Positions 33,879 to 42,654 of a stretch of DNA of 64,000 nucleotides are shown in pieces. Every line of letters begins with the position of its first letter. Positions within the stretch are counted from its first letter, which is position 1. The notes beneath the pieces were generated by a model. The model did no database searches and had not been told where the DNA came from. It saw nothing but the letters and a program-made list of their open reading frames with translations. Origin of the DNA: Desulfobacter curvatus DSM 3379 (lineage in GTDB: Bacteria > Desulfobacterota > Desulfobacteria > Desulfobacterales > Desulfobacteraceae); assembly GCF_000373985.1 (NCBI RefSeq), contig NZ_KB893001.1, positions 7,556 to 71,555 of the forward strand, in the 5' to 3' direction. The translations under genes and the position numbers were made by a program.

Positions 33879-35843
33879 TTATTGTGGCGGAGAAATCAGC
33901 CTCTGGAAATCCGCCAGTTGCTCGGCATTGCCCATGACGGCAATTAATTCACTCGCTTTCAACTGATAATCCGCACCCGGGTTGGGTTGCAACTCGCCGT
34001 CATGCATCACGCCAACTATTGATATCCCGGTCTTGGTGCGAAGATCCAACTCTTTGATTGTCTGGCCGATCACAGGACTGTCGGCCACTATTTTTATCCA
34101 GTTAAACTCCAAGAGGTCACATGCTTTTTGGAGTTGTGACAGGGTTTGACTCCTCTTGGAAATTTTGAAAAGCGGGGCATACAACTCCCTGCGAAAGGCA
34201 TCGGTATATTTTTGGATATCCGTGGCCGGGATATTTAAATAGAGCAGGGCCTGGCGAGTGAATTGCAGGCCGGCTTCAAATTCCGGCTGAACCACTTCCT
34301 GTATGTCCTGGTCATGCAGGGCCTGCATCTGCTCTACGCCTTCGGCCCTTGCCACAATATTCACCGTGGGGTTTAAAAGGCGAATCTGGTGACAGGCGGC
34401 GCCGGTTACATCAATCCTGGGTGTGGTAATGAGTACAAGATTGGCCTCTTGTACCTTACCGGCCTCCAGAACGACATCCCGGGTGACATCCCCGTAAATC
34501 ACCGGAAATCCCTTGCTTTTGACCTGGCTCACCCGCCGGTAATCAAGCTCAATAATGACAAAGGCCTGGTCCAGGCGCTGGAGTACTTGACCTATTTGAA
34601 ATCCGATCCGCCCCCCGCCTGCAATGACCACATGGTTGTGTAAGCCTGTGTCTGGTAAATTGATGGTCTGTACCGGTTCTTTTTTAAACATTCGCTTTCG
34701 CAATCCGTACAATGGTGCGGTCAGTCCCGAAATAAGCGGTGTCAATAGCATGGTTACAATTGCGGTTGCCAGTGTCAGGGAATAGAGATCGTTGGATATG
34801 GATTGGGTGCTGATACCGACCCGGGCCAAAACAAATGAAAACTCTCCCACCTGGAACATGCTCAACCCCAATGCCAGCGGTATGACGTTGCCATAACCGA
34901 ATACGCGGCTTAATGCGCTGAAAATAAGCCCCTTGCCTGCGGATACAAATAAAACAACAATCAGGATTGTTTTCCAGTTTTTAATCAAAAAGACCGGATC
35001 CAGAAGCATGCCCACCGACACAAAGAAAAGCAAACCAAAGATATCCCTCAGCGGAATAATATCGCTTAATGCCTGGTGTCCATAATCGGATTCGCTGAGC
35101 ACCATGCCGGCAACAAACGCACCAAACGCAAAGGACAACCCAAATAAATAGGTACCATATCCCACGCCCAGGCCAATTGCGGTGATTGCCAGCAGGAACA
35201 GCTCCCTTGAATTGTGTCTGGCAATATAGGCCAGCAGTTTTGGAATGAGTCGTGTGCCGATAAAAATCATCAGAAACAGAAATGTCACCGCCTTGACCGC
35301 AGCCCAGCCAAGCGCGGGTAAACCTGCTTCCAGCTGATTCAATTTCGGCAGGATAATCATTAAGGGAACAACCGCCAGATCCTGAACAATCAACATGCCG
35401 ATCATGACCCTGCTTGAAAGGGTACCCATTCGTCCCTGGCTCATCAGTGTTTTTAGAATCACCATGGTACTGGACAGGGCAATAAGCCCCCCAAACCAAA
35501 GCGAATCATTAAATGGCCAGTTAAATATTTTACCGATGCCAAAGCCCAGGAAAATTGAAAGCAGCATCTGTATCGGGGTACCGATCAAAGCAATCCGGGC
35601 CACAGGCTTCAGCTCTTTGAGTGAAAATTCCAGTCCCAGAGCAAACAGCAAAAGCGCAACACCAATTTCTGCCAACAACTCGATATCGTGGATATTGGAA
35701 ATTGTAACACCACCGGTAAACGGGCCCACCATGACGCCGACCAGAATGTACCCCAGGATTAAAGGCTGCTTTAACCGCTGGGCAATAAGCCCGCCAATTA
35801 AACCGGCCACAACAATAATTGCAATATCAGAAGCTATACCCAT
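33879..35843 (-). CDS. CPA2 cation:proton antiporter with TrkA-N and TrkA-C domains (KefB/YbaL-like)
   Basis: A 654-residue protein. About 12 membrane helices fill residues 1-385, starting IAIIVVAGLIGGLIAQRL and including the CPA2-type motif AFGAFVAGMVLSESDYGHQ. A RCK/TrkA-N domain (about 405-525: NHVVIAGGGRIGFQIGQVL, with nucleotide-binding GxGxxG and the acidic VIIELD) binds NAD(H). A TrkA-C domain (about 570-650) ends the protein. It should exchange K+ or Na+ for protons under nucleotide control. No KefF/G-like ancillary gene is next to it. It is divergent from the XRE-cupin gene. Confidence 0.9.
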   Translation of the reverse strand: MGIASDIAIIVVAGLIGGLIAQRLKQPLILGYILVGVMVGPFTGGVTISNIHDIELLAEIGVALLLFALGLEFSLKELKPVARIALIGTPIQMLLSIFLGFGIGKIFNWPFNDSLWFGGLIALSSTMVILKTLMSQGRMGTLSSRVMIGMLIVQDLAVVPLMIILPKLNQLEAGLPALGWAAVKAVTFLFLMIFIGTRLIPKLLAYIARHNSRELFLLAITAIGLGVGYGTYLFGLSFAFGAFVAGMVLSESDYGHQALSDIIPLRDIFGLLFFVSVGMLLDPVFLIKNWKTILIVVLFVSAGKGLIFSALSRVFGYGNVIPLALGLSMFQVGEFSFVLARVGISTQSISNDLYSLTLATAIVTMLLTPLISGLTAPLYGLRKRMFKKEPVQTINLPDTGLHNHVVIAGGGRIGFQIGQVLQRLDQAFVIIELDYRRVSQVKSKGFPVIYGDVTRDVVLEAGKVQEANLVLITTPRIDVTGAACHQIRLLNPTVNIVARAEGVEQMQALHDQDIQEVVQPEFEAGLQFTRQALLYLNIPATDIQKYTDAFRRELYAPLFKISKRSQTLSQLQKACDLLEFNWIKIVADSPVIGQTIKELDLRTKTGISIVGVMHDGELQPNPGADYQLKASELIAVMGNAEQLADFQRLISPPQ

Positions 35844-35932
35844 TCGTATTTATACCTGAAATTAATTTATAACGCTCCACTCCCAATCGACTATAAAAAA
35901 CATCCCTTAAACATGAACGGTCAATTGGGCTC

Positions 35933-35961
35933 TTGACAAGATATAAAATATAAAATACTTT
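35933..35961 (+). promoter_or_regulatory. sigma-70 promoter for the XRE-cupin gene
   Basis: A perfect TTGACA (35933-35938), a 17-bp spacer and TACTTT (35956-35961), in AT-rich sequence about 80 bp before the start codon. Confidence 0.65.
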
Positions 35962-35962
35962 T

Positions 35963-35980
35963 TGTAAATCTTAATTTACA
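35963..35980 (+). promoter_or_regulatory. palindromic operator at the transcription start
   Basis: TGTAAAT-CTTA-ATTTACA is a perfect 7+7 dyad just after the -10 box, covering the predicted transcription start. That position suits repression by the XRE protein encoded downstream (autoregulation). Confidence 0.55.
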
Positions 35981-36042
35981 CAGTGGGCCGGTATTTACTA
36001 TACGTAATGATGCCATTAATACTTTAACAGGAATAAATTCAA

Positions 36043-36561
36043 ATGGGTAAATTTGACTTTTCGGTAATACGTACCCTGCGCATGAAACTTGGCATTACGG
36101 CTGACGAGCTTGCCAAGCGTGCCAACTTGACCCGTGTGACGGTTGCAAATCTTGAAACCGGTGGCGGTAACCCGACCATTGAGACAATAGACGCCTTAAG
36201 CAAGGCCTTTCAACTCCCCGCAAATGAGCTTGTAAGACTGGCAGAAGTGACTAAATGTGAGATTGGTCATACGGAAAAATTCAAAAAGAAAGAGGCTGCC
36301 GGAACCCATATTTGGTTCCCTAATTTTGAAATTTATCACATGAAAGCACCACAAGGTGCCAGAAAGGAAGCCGATCCTAAACATCACGAAAATACGGCCG
36401 AAATTTGCGTGGTTCTCTCCGGCAAGTTAAAAGCGATGGTGGGAGGCCAGGTCTTTGAGTTAGGTCCGGGAGAGGCTTTGCGTTTCAAGGCACTGCACGA
36501 CCATTATTTTGATGTCATTAATGACGCTGAATTTCTTTTGATTCATCACAATATCGTTTAA
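36043..36561 (+). CDS. XRE-cupin transcriptional regulator
   Basis: A 172-residue regulator. N-terminal HTH (about 5-62): VIRTLRMKLGITADELAKRANLTRVTVANLETGGGNPTIETI. C-terminal cupin (about 85-170) with HENTAEICVVLSGKLKAMVGGQVFELGPGEALRF and HDHYFDV, carrying the paired histidines that bind a metal or small ligand. It likely controls its own operon and the methyltransferase 24 bp downstream. AGGAATAA precedes the ATG weakly. The dyad at 35963-35980 is its probable target. Confidence 0.85.
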   Translation: MGKFDFSVIRTLRMKLGITADELAKRANLTRVTVANLETGGGNPTIETIDALSKAFQLPANELVRLAEVTKCEIGHTEKFKKKEAAGTHIWFPNFEIYHMKAPQGARKEADPKHHENTAEICVVLSGKLKAMVGGQVFELGPGEALRFKALHDHYFDVINDAEFLLIHHNIV

Positions 36562-36585
36562 CTTCACAGGAACAGGAGTAATATC

Positions 36586-37101
36586 ATGGATATATGTTCT
36601 TTTTATCTAATGTGTTTTTGGTTTTCACTGCGTGATGCATTTACACCGCCAATAAAAAAGTTAAAGGGTGCAGGCTTAAAAAGGGGGATGTCTGTATTGG
36701 ATTACGGATGCGGTCCGGGTAGTTTCAGCATTGCAGCATCCCTTCAGGTCGGCGAAACGGGAACAGTCTATGCGGTTGACCAATTTCCGGTAGCCATTGA
36801 GATGACCCGGCGCAAAGCAGCCAAGCGGAAATTGAAAAACGTTACACCTATATTAACCGACTGTTACACCGGCCTCCCGGACAAGATTATTGACATTGTT
36901 ATTCTGCATGACGTGTTCCATGAACTCATAAATGCTCAAAAAGTAATGGATGAATTATACCGTGTGATGAAACCGGATGCTATTTTATGGTTCAATGACC
37001 ACCACATGGACATACCAACCGTTGAACATGCGATTCAGGCAAATCATCGGTTCAAACTGGAACGACATGATCGTTCATCTTTAATATTTAAAAAAATGTG
37101 A
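36586..37101 (+). CDS. small class I SAM-dependent methyltransferase
   Basis: A 171-residue methyltransferase of minimal size: the hydrophobic N terminus (FYLMCFWFSLRDAF) may be membrane-associated, then motif I VLDYGCGPGSFSIAAS, YAVDQFPVAIEMT as motif II and IVILHDVFHELI as motif IV. It ends right after the last strand and lacks the usual C-terminal substrate domain. Contiguous with the XRE-cupin gene (24 bp), so probably coregulated; a role in modifying a metabolite or a metalloid is possible but not supported by residues here. Confidence 0.75.
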   Translation: MDICSFYLMCFWFSLRDAFTPPIKKLKGAGLKRGMSVLDYGCGPGSFSIAASLQVGETGTVYAVDQFPVAIEMTRRKAAKRKLKNVTPILTDCYTGLPDKIIDIVILHDVFHELINAQKVMDELYRVMKPDAILWFNDHHMDIPTVEHAIQANHRFKLERHDRSSLIFKKM

Positions 37102-37122
37102 CCCGGGAAAAACACCAGTATA

Positions 37123-39885
37123 ATGAAAGGTAGTGCCAAATTGCAGGGGATAGTCTTTATCTATGAAGAAAGTCGTTCGGTGAAAAACAACGCATTAACC
37201 GTGCGGATTGAGGAACGGCGAAAAGAAGGAAACTCCTGGATGCCTGCAGGTCCGCAAAAAGTGTATACGGCCCGGGACCTTCACCGCCCGGGACTTAAGA
37301 TTTTGGACAACACACTTTTTTCCATGGCCTTTAAATCCGAAACCGATTTCCGACAAATGGAAGCACGGTTCTTTTCCCCGGATCAGGAATATACCCTTTT
37401 CAGAATTTCACCATACGATCTTAAGGCCTTCCTGGACCGGTGCAATGCCAAAAATCTGTTGTGCAGCAAAGACGGACGGCTGCTCCGGTTTCAGTATGTT
37501 AAAAAAATGATCCCTGAAATTGTATTCAAGGACTCGGGAAAGGCCTTTGATGCTGTTCTTACCCTGGAGGGACATAAAATACCTGCACCGTGTTATGGAA
37601 CCCCATCGAATCCTGTCAGAATCATATCCGGTACCCGGGTCTATGAATTACCCAAGGGCTTGCCGGTAGGCGTGATCAAAGATCTGGTCCGGGGAAAAAC
37701 CATTCCCTATGATGAACTGGACGAAACTTTGGCAGGGTTGAGCCGCTATGCCGGCAAACTTTCCTTAAATATTCCGGGCAGGACTAAAAAAATGGACCGC
37801 CATGCCGAGTTCACGCCGGTATTGGATTTTGATCCAGATTTAAAACATGCGGATTTGGGGTTTGAATACAAAGGCATCGGCCTTTTATCCATGACAGACA
37901 CACGGCAGGTTTTGCTGAACCATAAAACCAACCTTGAACTGCACAGAGATTTTGACGAAGAAATAAAATACCGTGACATGCTTAAACGCCATGGCGCGGT
38001 ATTCGAATCCCATGCCCCCAAAGATTGTTTCATTCCGGAAAGAAACAGGGAAAAGATCCTTCTCCATGCCCAAAAGCAGGGGGGTGTTCTCAAAGTAGCA
38101 GGCTGCAGCCTGGTACTGGACATTAAGGTCGCCTGGGATATCAGAACAAAGGAGGCGGAGATCCTTGTGGGAGGCAACGTCTGTTACCAGGGAAAACAAA
38201 CCGGTATGGAAAATATTCTGGACGCCTGTCTTTGTGGACAGCCCTGGTTTGACCTTCCCGGGGGATTAAAAGGGTTTATCCCAACGGGTCTGGCCCGGGA
38301 TTTTGAACAGCTTGAGCTTCGCGGGGACTTCAGGGATGAGGACGTCCGGTTTGGCAAATATGATCTTTCCTTTATTGCCCGGTTTCTTGACAACAAGGAG
38401 AACGTGGTCCGGGATCAGGCCTTTAAGCGGTATCTTGCGTTTTTGAAAAACAGATGTGCCTCAGACCAGCCGGTAAAGGTGCCCAAAACCTTGAAAGCGG
38501 AACTTCGGCCCTACCAGAAGACCGGATTTGCCTGGCTTCGGGGGCTTGCCGGGTTTGGATTTTGCGGTATCCTTGCCGATGACATGGGACTGGGCAAAAC
38601 CGTGCAGGTCTTAACCTTTCTCCTGGAGGTTAAAGAGCAGTCCGGGGGCACCCACACAAGCCTGGTGATTGTTCCTAAAATTTTAATGTGGAACTGGGAA
38701 TCCGAGGCCAAACGGTTTGCCCCGGATTTAAGAGTGCTGGTGTATGCCGGTGCGTCCCGGGACAAATTGCTGTCCAACCTTTGCGATGCGGATCTTGTGA
38801 TCACATCCTATGGCCTGGTCCGGCAGGATGAAGAACATTTAACCCGGATCTTATGGGATATGCTTGTCCTGGACGAGGCCCAAGCCATAAAGAACCCCAA
38901 GTCACAGATATCCAAATCCGTAAAAAGGTTAAAAGCGGCAAACAGATTATCTTTAACCGGCACGCCCATTGAAAATCGGCCCCTGGACCTATGGAGCCAG
39001 TTTGATTTTCTCATGCCCGGCTTTCTGGGGGATAAGACGGTATTTCAAAAAACCTATGCCGGACAGGATCAGGACGCCTTGAGCCGGCTGAAAATTCTTA
39101 CGGCTCCCTTTATCCTGAGAAGAATGAAAAAACAGGTTTGCAAAGAGCTGCCGCCCAAAACCGAAATTACCCTTTACTGCGGTTTCAGCAAAGAACAAAA
39201 AGCCTGCTACGATGATATCCTCAATGCAGGGAAACGCAAGCTGACAGACAATCAGAAAAGGGGTGAGTCCCGGACCATGCAGATATTAACCCTGCTTCTC
39301 AGGCTGAGACAGGCGTCCTGCCATCCTGCACTGGTGACCGGAACAGATCCGGGGTCTGGGTTCCGACCGGAGAAATCAAGCCAAAAATTTGAACTGGTCC
39401 TGGAAACCGCCCGGGAAATTATTCAAAGCGGTTATAAAATACTGATTTTTTCACAATTTGTGGCCCTTCTGGACCTGGTGGATCAGATGTTTGGGGCCCA
39501 CGGAATTAAACGCTTTACCCTGTATGGGCGCACAAAAAAGCGGCAGGATCAGATCCGGGGATTTAAGAAAAGTCCTGATTCCTGTGCCTTTCTCATTTCA
39601 CTGAAAGCCGGAGGCCTGGGGCTGAACCTGACCGAGGCCGGATACGTTTTTCTTCTGGACCCCTGGTGGAACCCGGCCGTGGAAAACCAGGCCGTGGATA
39701 GAAGCCACAGAATTGGCCAGGAAAATCCGGTAACGGTGTACCGGTTCATCACCAGAAACTCGGTGGAGGAAAATATCGGCCGGCTTCAAGCCAAAAAACA
39801 GGCCATGGGAAAAGCGGTTCTCGGGCATAAAGGCCTTTCAGATGCCGGGATTTCCGAAAAAGAACTTTTGGAACTGATTAATTAA
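37123..39885 (+). CDS. SNF2-family DEAD-like helicase
   Basis: A 920-residue SWI2/SNF2 ATPase. Residues 1-450 are an unassigned N-terminal region. The helicase core follows: motif Q/I GILADDMGLGKTVQVLTFLLEV (about 485), DLVITSYGL, DEAH-box variant VLDEAQAIKNPK (about 586), LSLTGTPIENR. The second RecA lobe carries KILIFSQFVALLDL, FLISLKAGGLGLNLTEAGY and SHRIGQENPVTVYRFI (motif VI). No zinc-finger SWIM motif is obvious. It translocates on double-stranded DNA, displacing bound proteins. It ends 21 bp after... the methyltransferase starts its neighbour group; operon membership with the XRE-cupin pair is likely given the short gap (21 bp). Confidence 0.9.
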   Translation: MKGSAKLQGIVFIYEESRSVKNNALTVRIEERRKEGNSWMPAGPQKVYTARDLHRPGLKILDNTLFSMAFKSETDFRQMEARFFSPDQEYTLFRISPYDLKAFLDRCNAKNLLCSKDGRLLRFQYVKKMIPEIVFKDSGKAFDAVLTLEGHKIPAPCYGTPSNPVRIISGTRVYELPKGLPVGVIKDLVRGKTIPYDELDETLAGLSRYAGKLSLNIPGRTKKMDRHAEFTPVLDFDPDLKHADLGFEYKGIGLLSMTDTRQVLLNHKTNLELHRDFDEEIKYRDMLKRHGAVFESHAPKDCFIPERNREKILLHAQKQGGVLKVAGCSLVLDIKVAWDIRTKEAEILVGGNVCYQGKQTGMENILDACLCGQPWFDLPGGLKGFIPTGLARDFEQLELRGDFRDEDVRFGKYDLSFIARFLDNKENVVRDQAFKRYLAFLKNRCASDQPVKVPKTLKAELRPYQKTGFAWLRGLAGFGFCGILADDMGLGKTVQVLTFLLEVKEQSGGTHTSLVIVPKILMWNWESEAKRFAPDLRVLVYAGASRDKLLSNLCDADLVITSYGLVRQDEEHLTRILWDMLVLDEAQAIKNPKSQISKSVKRLKAANRLSLTGTPIENRPLDLWSQFDFLMPGFLGDKTVFQKTYAGQDQDALSRLKILTAPFILRRMKKQVCKELPPKTEITLYCGFSKEQKACYDDILNAGKRKLTDNQKRGESRTMQILTLLLRLRQASCHPALVTGTDPGSGFRPEKSSQKFELVLETAREIIQSGYKILIFSQFVALLDLVDQMFGAHGIKRFTLYGRTKKRQDQIRGFKKSPDSCAFLISLKAGGLGLNLTEAGYVFLLDPWWNPAVENQAVDRSHRIGQENPVTVYRFITRNSVEENIGRLQAKKQAMGKAVLGHKGLSDAGISEKELLELIN

Positions 39886-40377
39886 ATTCGAGCAGAGGTT
39901 CCTTTCATTTTTCGTTGCTTCTCAATTCGCCGGAAACAGTGTAAATTCCACTGGGCAATCTCCTGTAAAATCAAAGTCCAGTTGTTGAAGTTCTCCCTTG
40001 CCATCCAGACAGCAAGCAGGTCAATTTCCAATAATCCTGATTTGGCAGGCTTTCAGAAAATCAATTTTATAATATATTATTCCCAATAGACAAAATTTAT
40101 GGCTCATGTTGCATTTCAGGGCCTTTTTAGAAGTGGACAAGGCTAACTATCTGAAATATAAGGCAGAATATTCCAGTCTTGCGATATGAAGAAAACGTAA
40201 ATATTGTTTATCATTTTAAATAGATATGGTTTATATTAAAAATAAGACCCCGAAACGCAACATGAGCCAAAAGCGATAGTTTAAAGTATCTTGCTATTTT
40301 CATGTTTCACCCTTATATTGACATCAGATGATATCCATGCTTTAACCGTCTCCTGATTATAATCGAAAGGTGACAAA
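39886..40377. other. intergenic region with a 168-bp terminal-inverted-repeat element
   Basis: A 492-bp AT-rich stretch. The left 150 bp holds a short minus-strand open stretch of about 52 codons without a start (ends near 39884; AVWMARENFNNW), possibly remnant coding sequence. The middle holds a terminal-inverted-repeat element (40101-40268). The last 110 bp is the promoter region of the TPR/YhaV pair. Confidence 0.45.
40101..40268. mobile_element. MITE-like element with 22-bp terminal inverted repeats
   Basis: GGCTCATGTTGCATTTCAGG (40101-40120, with the next two bases) is the reverse complement, with three mismatches, of 40247-40268 (CGAAACGCAACATGAGCC). The 120-bp interior is non-coding and AT-rich. 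No clear target-site duplication is visible, so mobility is unproven. Confidence 0.5.
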
Positions 40378-40986
40378 ATGATACCAAAGCCCGCCTCAAA
40401 ATGTGCATCCATAGTAGAAGAATTAAATATTTTGGGCAGCTCTTACGATCCTGATATACATCAATTCAGGCTTGCACAGATTGAAAAAGAGGCCGAAAAA
40501 CTTAAGCAGGAAACCCCAGAAGGGGCATATACTATCTTAGGTATCATTGCATGCATGAAAGGAAATATCGAAAACATGCATAGATATCATAAAAACGCCA
40601 TTAAATGCTCAGGTGAAAGCTTTAGTTCGTTAAAGAATTATGGCTTTTCTTTATATCATCAAGGGCTTTTAAAAGATGCCTATGTATATTACCTTAAGGC
40701 ACACGAACAAGAAAAAGCGAATCCAAGTGTATTAAAGGCGCTTTTGGATATATCATTTTTTCTTGGTCTTGATGAAAACTATGATAAATTCAAAGAAAAG
40801 CTTGATAGATTAAACGTTAAATACGACGATCCGAAAGACTTTTACGAAGACGATAGTTACTGGCTCGAAAAAACACTTACGGATGTCGAAGATATGCTTC
40901 ACAAACACCCTGACCTGATTGTGAAGCCAGACCCTGAAACAGAGTCCCTTATCGACGACTTAATTGAAGGAGTTGCTATAGATTAA
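40378..40986 (+). CDS. TPR-like protein, putative antitoxin partner of YhaV
   Basis: A 202-residue, AT-rich, lysine-rich protein with two to three degenerate TPR-type helical repeats (YTILGIIACMKGNIENMHRYHKNAI, SSLKNYGFSLYHQGLLKDAYVYYLKAHE, SVLKALLDISFFLGLDENY), followed by an acidic C terminus (DPETESLIDDLIEGVAID). The stop overlaps the toxin's ATG by one base. It is not a PrlF/AbrB antitoxin, the known partner of YhaV. The acidic, helical profile would suit toxin sequestration. AAAGGTG precedes the ATG. Function is inferred only from the toxin next to it. Confidence 0.55.
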   Translation: MIPKPASKCASIVEELNILGSSYDPDIHQFRLAQIEKEAEKLKQETPEGAYTILGIIACMKGNIENMHRYHKNAIKCSGESFSSLKNYGFSLYHQGLLKDAYVYYLKAHEQEKANPSVLKALLDISFFLGLDENYDKFKEKLDRLNVKYDDPKDFYEDDSYWLEKTLTDVEDMLHKHPDLIVKPDPETESLIDDLIEGVAID

Positions 40987-41438
40987 TGTCTGATTCTTGG
41001 GAACTATTCTATTTTAAAGTTTTTGATGAACAAATAAAAGCGTTGGTCAAAGACGTTTCTCATCTTAGAGATATTGATCCAGACAACTATAAAGAGCATC
41101 CAAAAACGAAGCTTCTTGCCAAAGTAACCCATGCCATAAGAAATAGAGTTCTTTCAAACCCCTTAGACCCCCAGTTCAACCTTGGGAAAACTTTGGGTAA
41201 AAAATTTAGCCATTATAAAAGAATTAAAGAAGGGATGCCTGACAGATATAGAGCTTTTTTTAGATTTCAGAGTTCTGACAAATCCGTGATAATGATTTGG
41301 ATGAATAATGAATTTACGCTAAGGAAAGCTGGGAGCAAAACAGATGTGTATAATGTTTTCCTGAAGATGCTTGAAAACCAAGAGGTCCCGTCCAAGTGGA
41401 AAGATCTTGTTGGGAAATCTGAAAAAAAGAAGCAATAA
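40986..41438 (+). CDS. yhaV: YhaV-family toxin (RelE-superfamily ribonuclease)
   Basis: A 150-residue protein matching YhaV of E. coli along its length: LLAKVTHAIRNRVLSNPLDPQF, GKTLGKKFSHYKRIK, RYRAFFRFQSSDKSVIMIWMNNEFTLRKAGSKTDVYNVFLKML. YhaV cleaves mRNA at ribosomes and is normally paired with PrlF. Here a TPR-like gene stands in the antitoxin position and overlaps by one base. The catalytic basic/aromatic residues of the RelE fold are retained. High A+T and AAA/GAA-rich codons differ from the neighbouring genes, indicating horizontal acquisition. Confidence 0.85.
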   Translation: MSDSWELFYFKVFDEQIKALVKDVSHLRDIDPDNYKEHPKTKLLAKVTHAIRNRVLSNPLDPQFNLGKTLGKKFSHYKRIKEGMPDRYRAFFRFQSSDKSVIMIWMNNEFTLRKAGSKTDVYNVFLKMLENQEVPSKWKDLVGKSEKKKQ

Positions 41439-41517
41439 TAAATTCCCCCTCCCTTTATTCCTCATCCTCCTTCCGTTCAGGGAGGATTATAGAACAGAAA
41501 CATGATTTCGGCAGGAT

Positions 41518-42483
41518 TTAAAAGCCTAAAAACGCAGCCGCATATCGAATTGCGGTAAAGAGAATAATACCTGTGAGCATCCATTTGATCAGGTTGGCAG
41601 AAACATATTTCTGGCAGTACGCGCCCAGGTACATCCCGCCCATTCCGCCAAACCCGAACAAGAGACCCAAGCCCCAGTCCGGGGCCACGGACATGTCCGG
41701 GAAAAATGGTGCGATCAGCTGGTAAAAGGCAACCCCGGCGATTGAGGTGACAAAGGTTCCCATGAGTGTGGCACCTGCCACGGTGTGAACCGGAAGCCTG
41801 AAAAATGTTACAAAAAACGGGGCAATGATGGAGCCCCCGCCGATACCATACACGCCTCCTATAATGCCCACGATGAAACTAAGGCTGAAGATACCCCAAA
41901 ACGATATGTCAAACGCCTGGCCGTCAACGATGTAGCGGAGCCGTTTCACATTAAATCGGGAGGCAGTCGGATTCATTACACCGGTTGAAAAATAATCGTC
42001 CGAATCTGCCGGCCGGGAGAGATGGCCGCCATCCATGTCCTGAACTATCACTTTTCTGGTAGTGGGAAGCCGGGCATCTGGATTTCTTCTTTTCATTAAG
42101 TCCTTTATCATTTTAACCCCGATATAAAACAGAACAGTAGATGCAAACAGTTTAAACCGGGCCGGATCCGGCAGATATGCCACCCGCAGAAAAGCCCCTA
42201 TAAATACACCCGGAAGGGTACCCAAAATCACTACCCAGGTCAGGGGCCATACCATTCGTCCCTCCCGGTAATACCGGTATACACCACTGGGGATAGCAAC
42301 AATATTGAACAATTGATTGGTTGCACTGACCGAAGGATTGACATACCCCAGAAACGACATTTGAAACGGCAACAGGAGAAAGGCCCCGGAGATACCGCCC
42401 ATGGAGGTGAAAAAGGAAATCCCGAACGCCACTAACGGCGGAATCCAGGGTTGTACTTCAATACCTGCAGTATGAAAAACCAT
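41518..42483 (-). CDS. TauE/SafE (TSUP) family anion transporter
   Basis: A 321-residue membrane protein of the toluene-sulfonate-uptake permease (TSUP) family: the N-terminal helix SFFTSMGGISGAFLLLPFQMSFLGY carries the GG...GAF TSUP signature and the second half repeats it (GIIGGVYGIGGGSIIAPFFVTFF). About eight helices are present. It exports or imports sulfite or another oxyanion. In sulfate reducers, TSUP genes are reported to be repressed by TunR, and here the divergently transcribed neighbour is TunR-like. It may protect against molybdate/tungstate. Confidence 0.9.
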   Translation of the reverse strand: MVFHTAGIEVQPWIPPLVAFGISFFTSMGGISGAFLLLPFQMSFLGYVNPSVSATNQLFNIVAIPSGVYRYYREGRMVWPLTWVVILGTLPGVFIGAFLRVAYLPDPARFKLFASTVLFYIGVKMIKDLMKRRNPDARLPTTRKVIVQDMDGGHLSRPADSDDYFSTGVMNPTASRFNVKRLRYIVDGQAFDISFWGIFSLSFIVGIIGGVYGIGGGSIIAPFFVTFFRLPVHTVAGATLMGTFVTSIAGVAFYQLIAPFFPDMSVAPDWGLGLLFGFGGMGGMYLGAYCQKYVSANLIKWMLTGIILFTAIRYAAAFLGF

Positions 42484-42518
42484 TTTGCCCCCTTTTGATG
42501 ACTTTTTATCCTTATCTT

Positions 42519-42546
42519 TAACACGATAAAAACTATTTTCGTGTTA
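42519..42546 (-). promoter_or_regulatory. 28-bp TunR-type operator
   Basis: TAACACGA (42519-42526) and TCGTGTTA (42539-42546) are exact reverse complements 12 bp apart. The dyad runs from the -10 box over the predicted transcription start of the TSUP gene, a position suited to repression by the TunR-like protein across the divergent region. Confidence 0.65.
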
Positions 42547-42574
42547 GTTTATAAATATTGTAATCGCTTGTCAA
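42546..42574 (-). promoter_or_regulatory. sigma-70 promoter of the TSUP gene
   Basis: On the minus strand TTGACA (42574-42569), 17-bp spacer, TAAACT (42551-42546). The -10 box overlaps the operator's distal arm. Confidence 0.6.
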
Positions 42575-42654
42575 GAAAAAACGCCCGTTTTTACACTCAC
42601 CTGTGTTATAAAAAATGAGTTAGAATCAATAGTTGTGAATAAAAGAGAGTATAA

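Noticed and set aside
40378..40986. Interpretation of the TPR-like gene as a PrlF/AbrB antitoxin
   Set aside because: Length and helical-repeat content do not match an AbrB swapped-hairpin domain.
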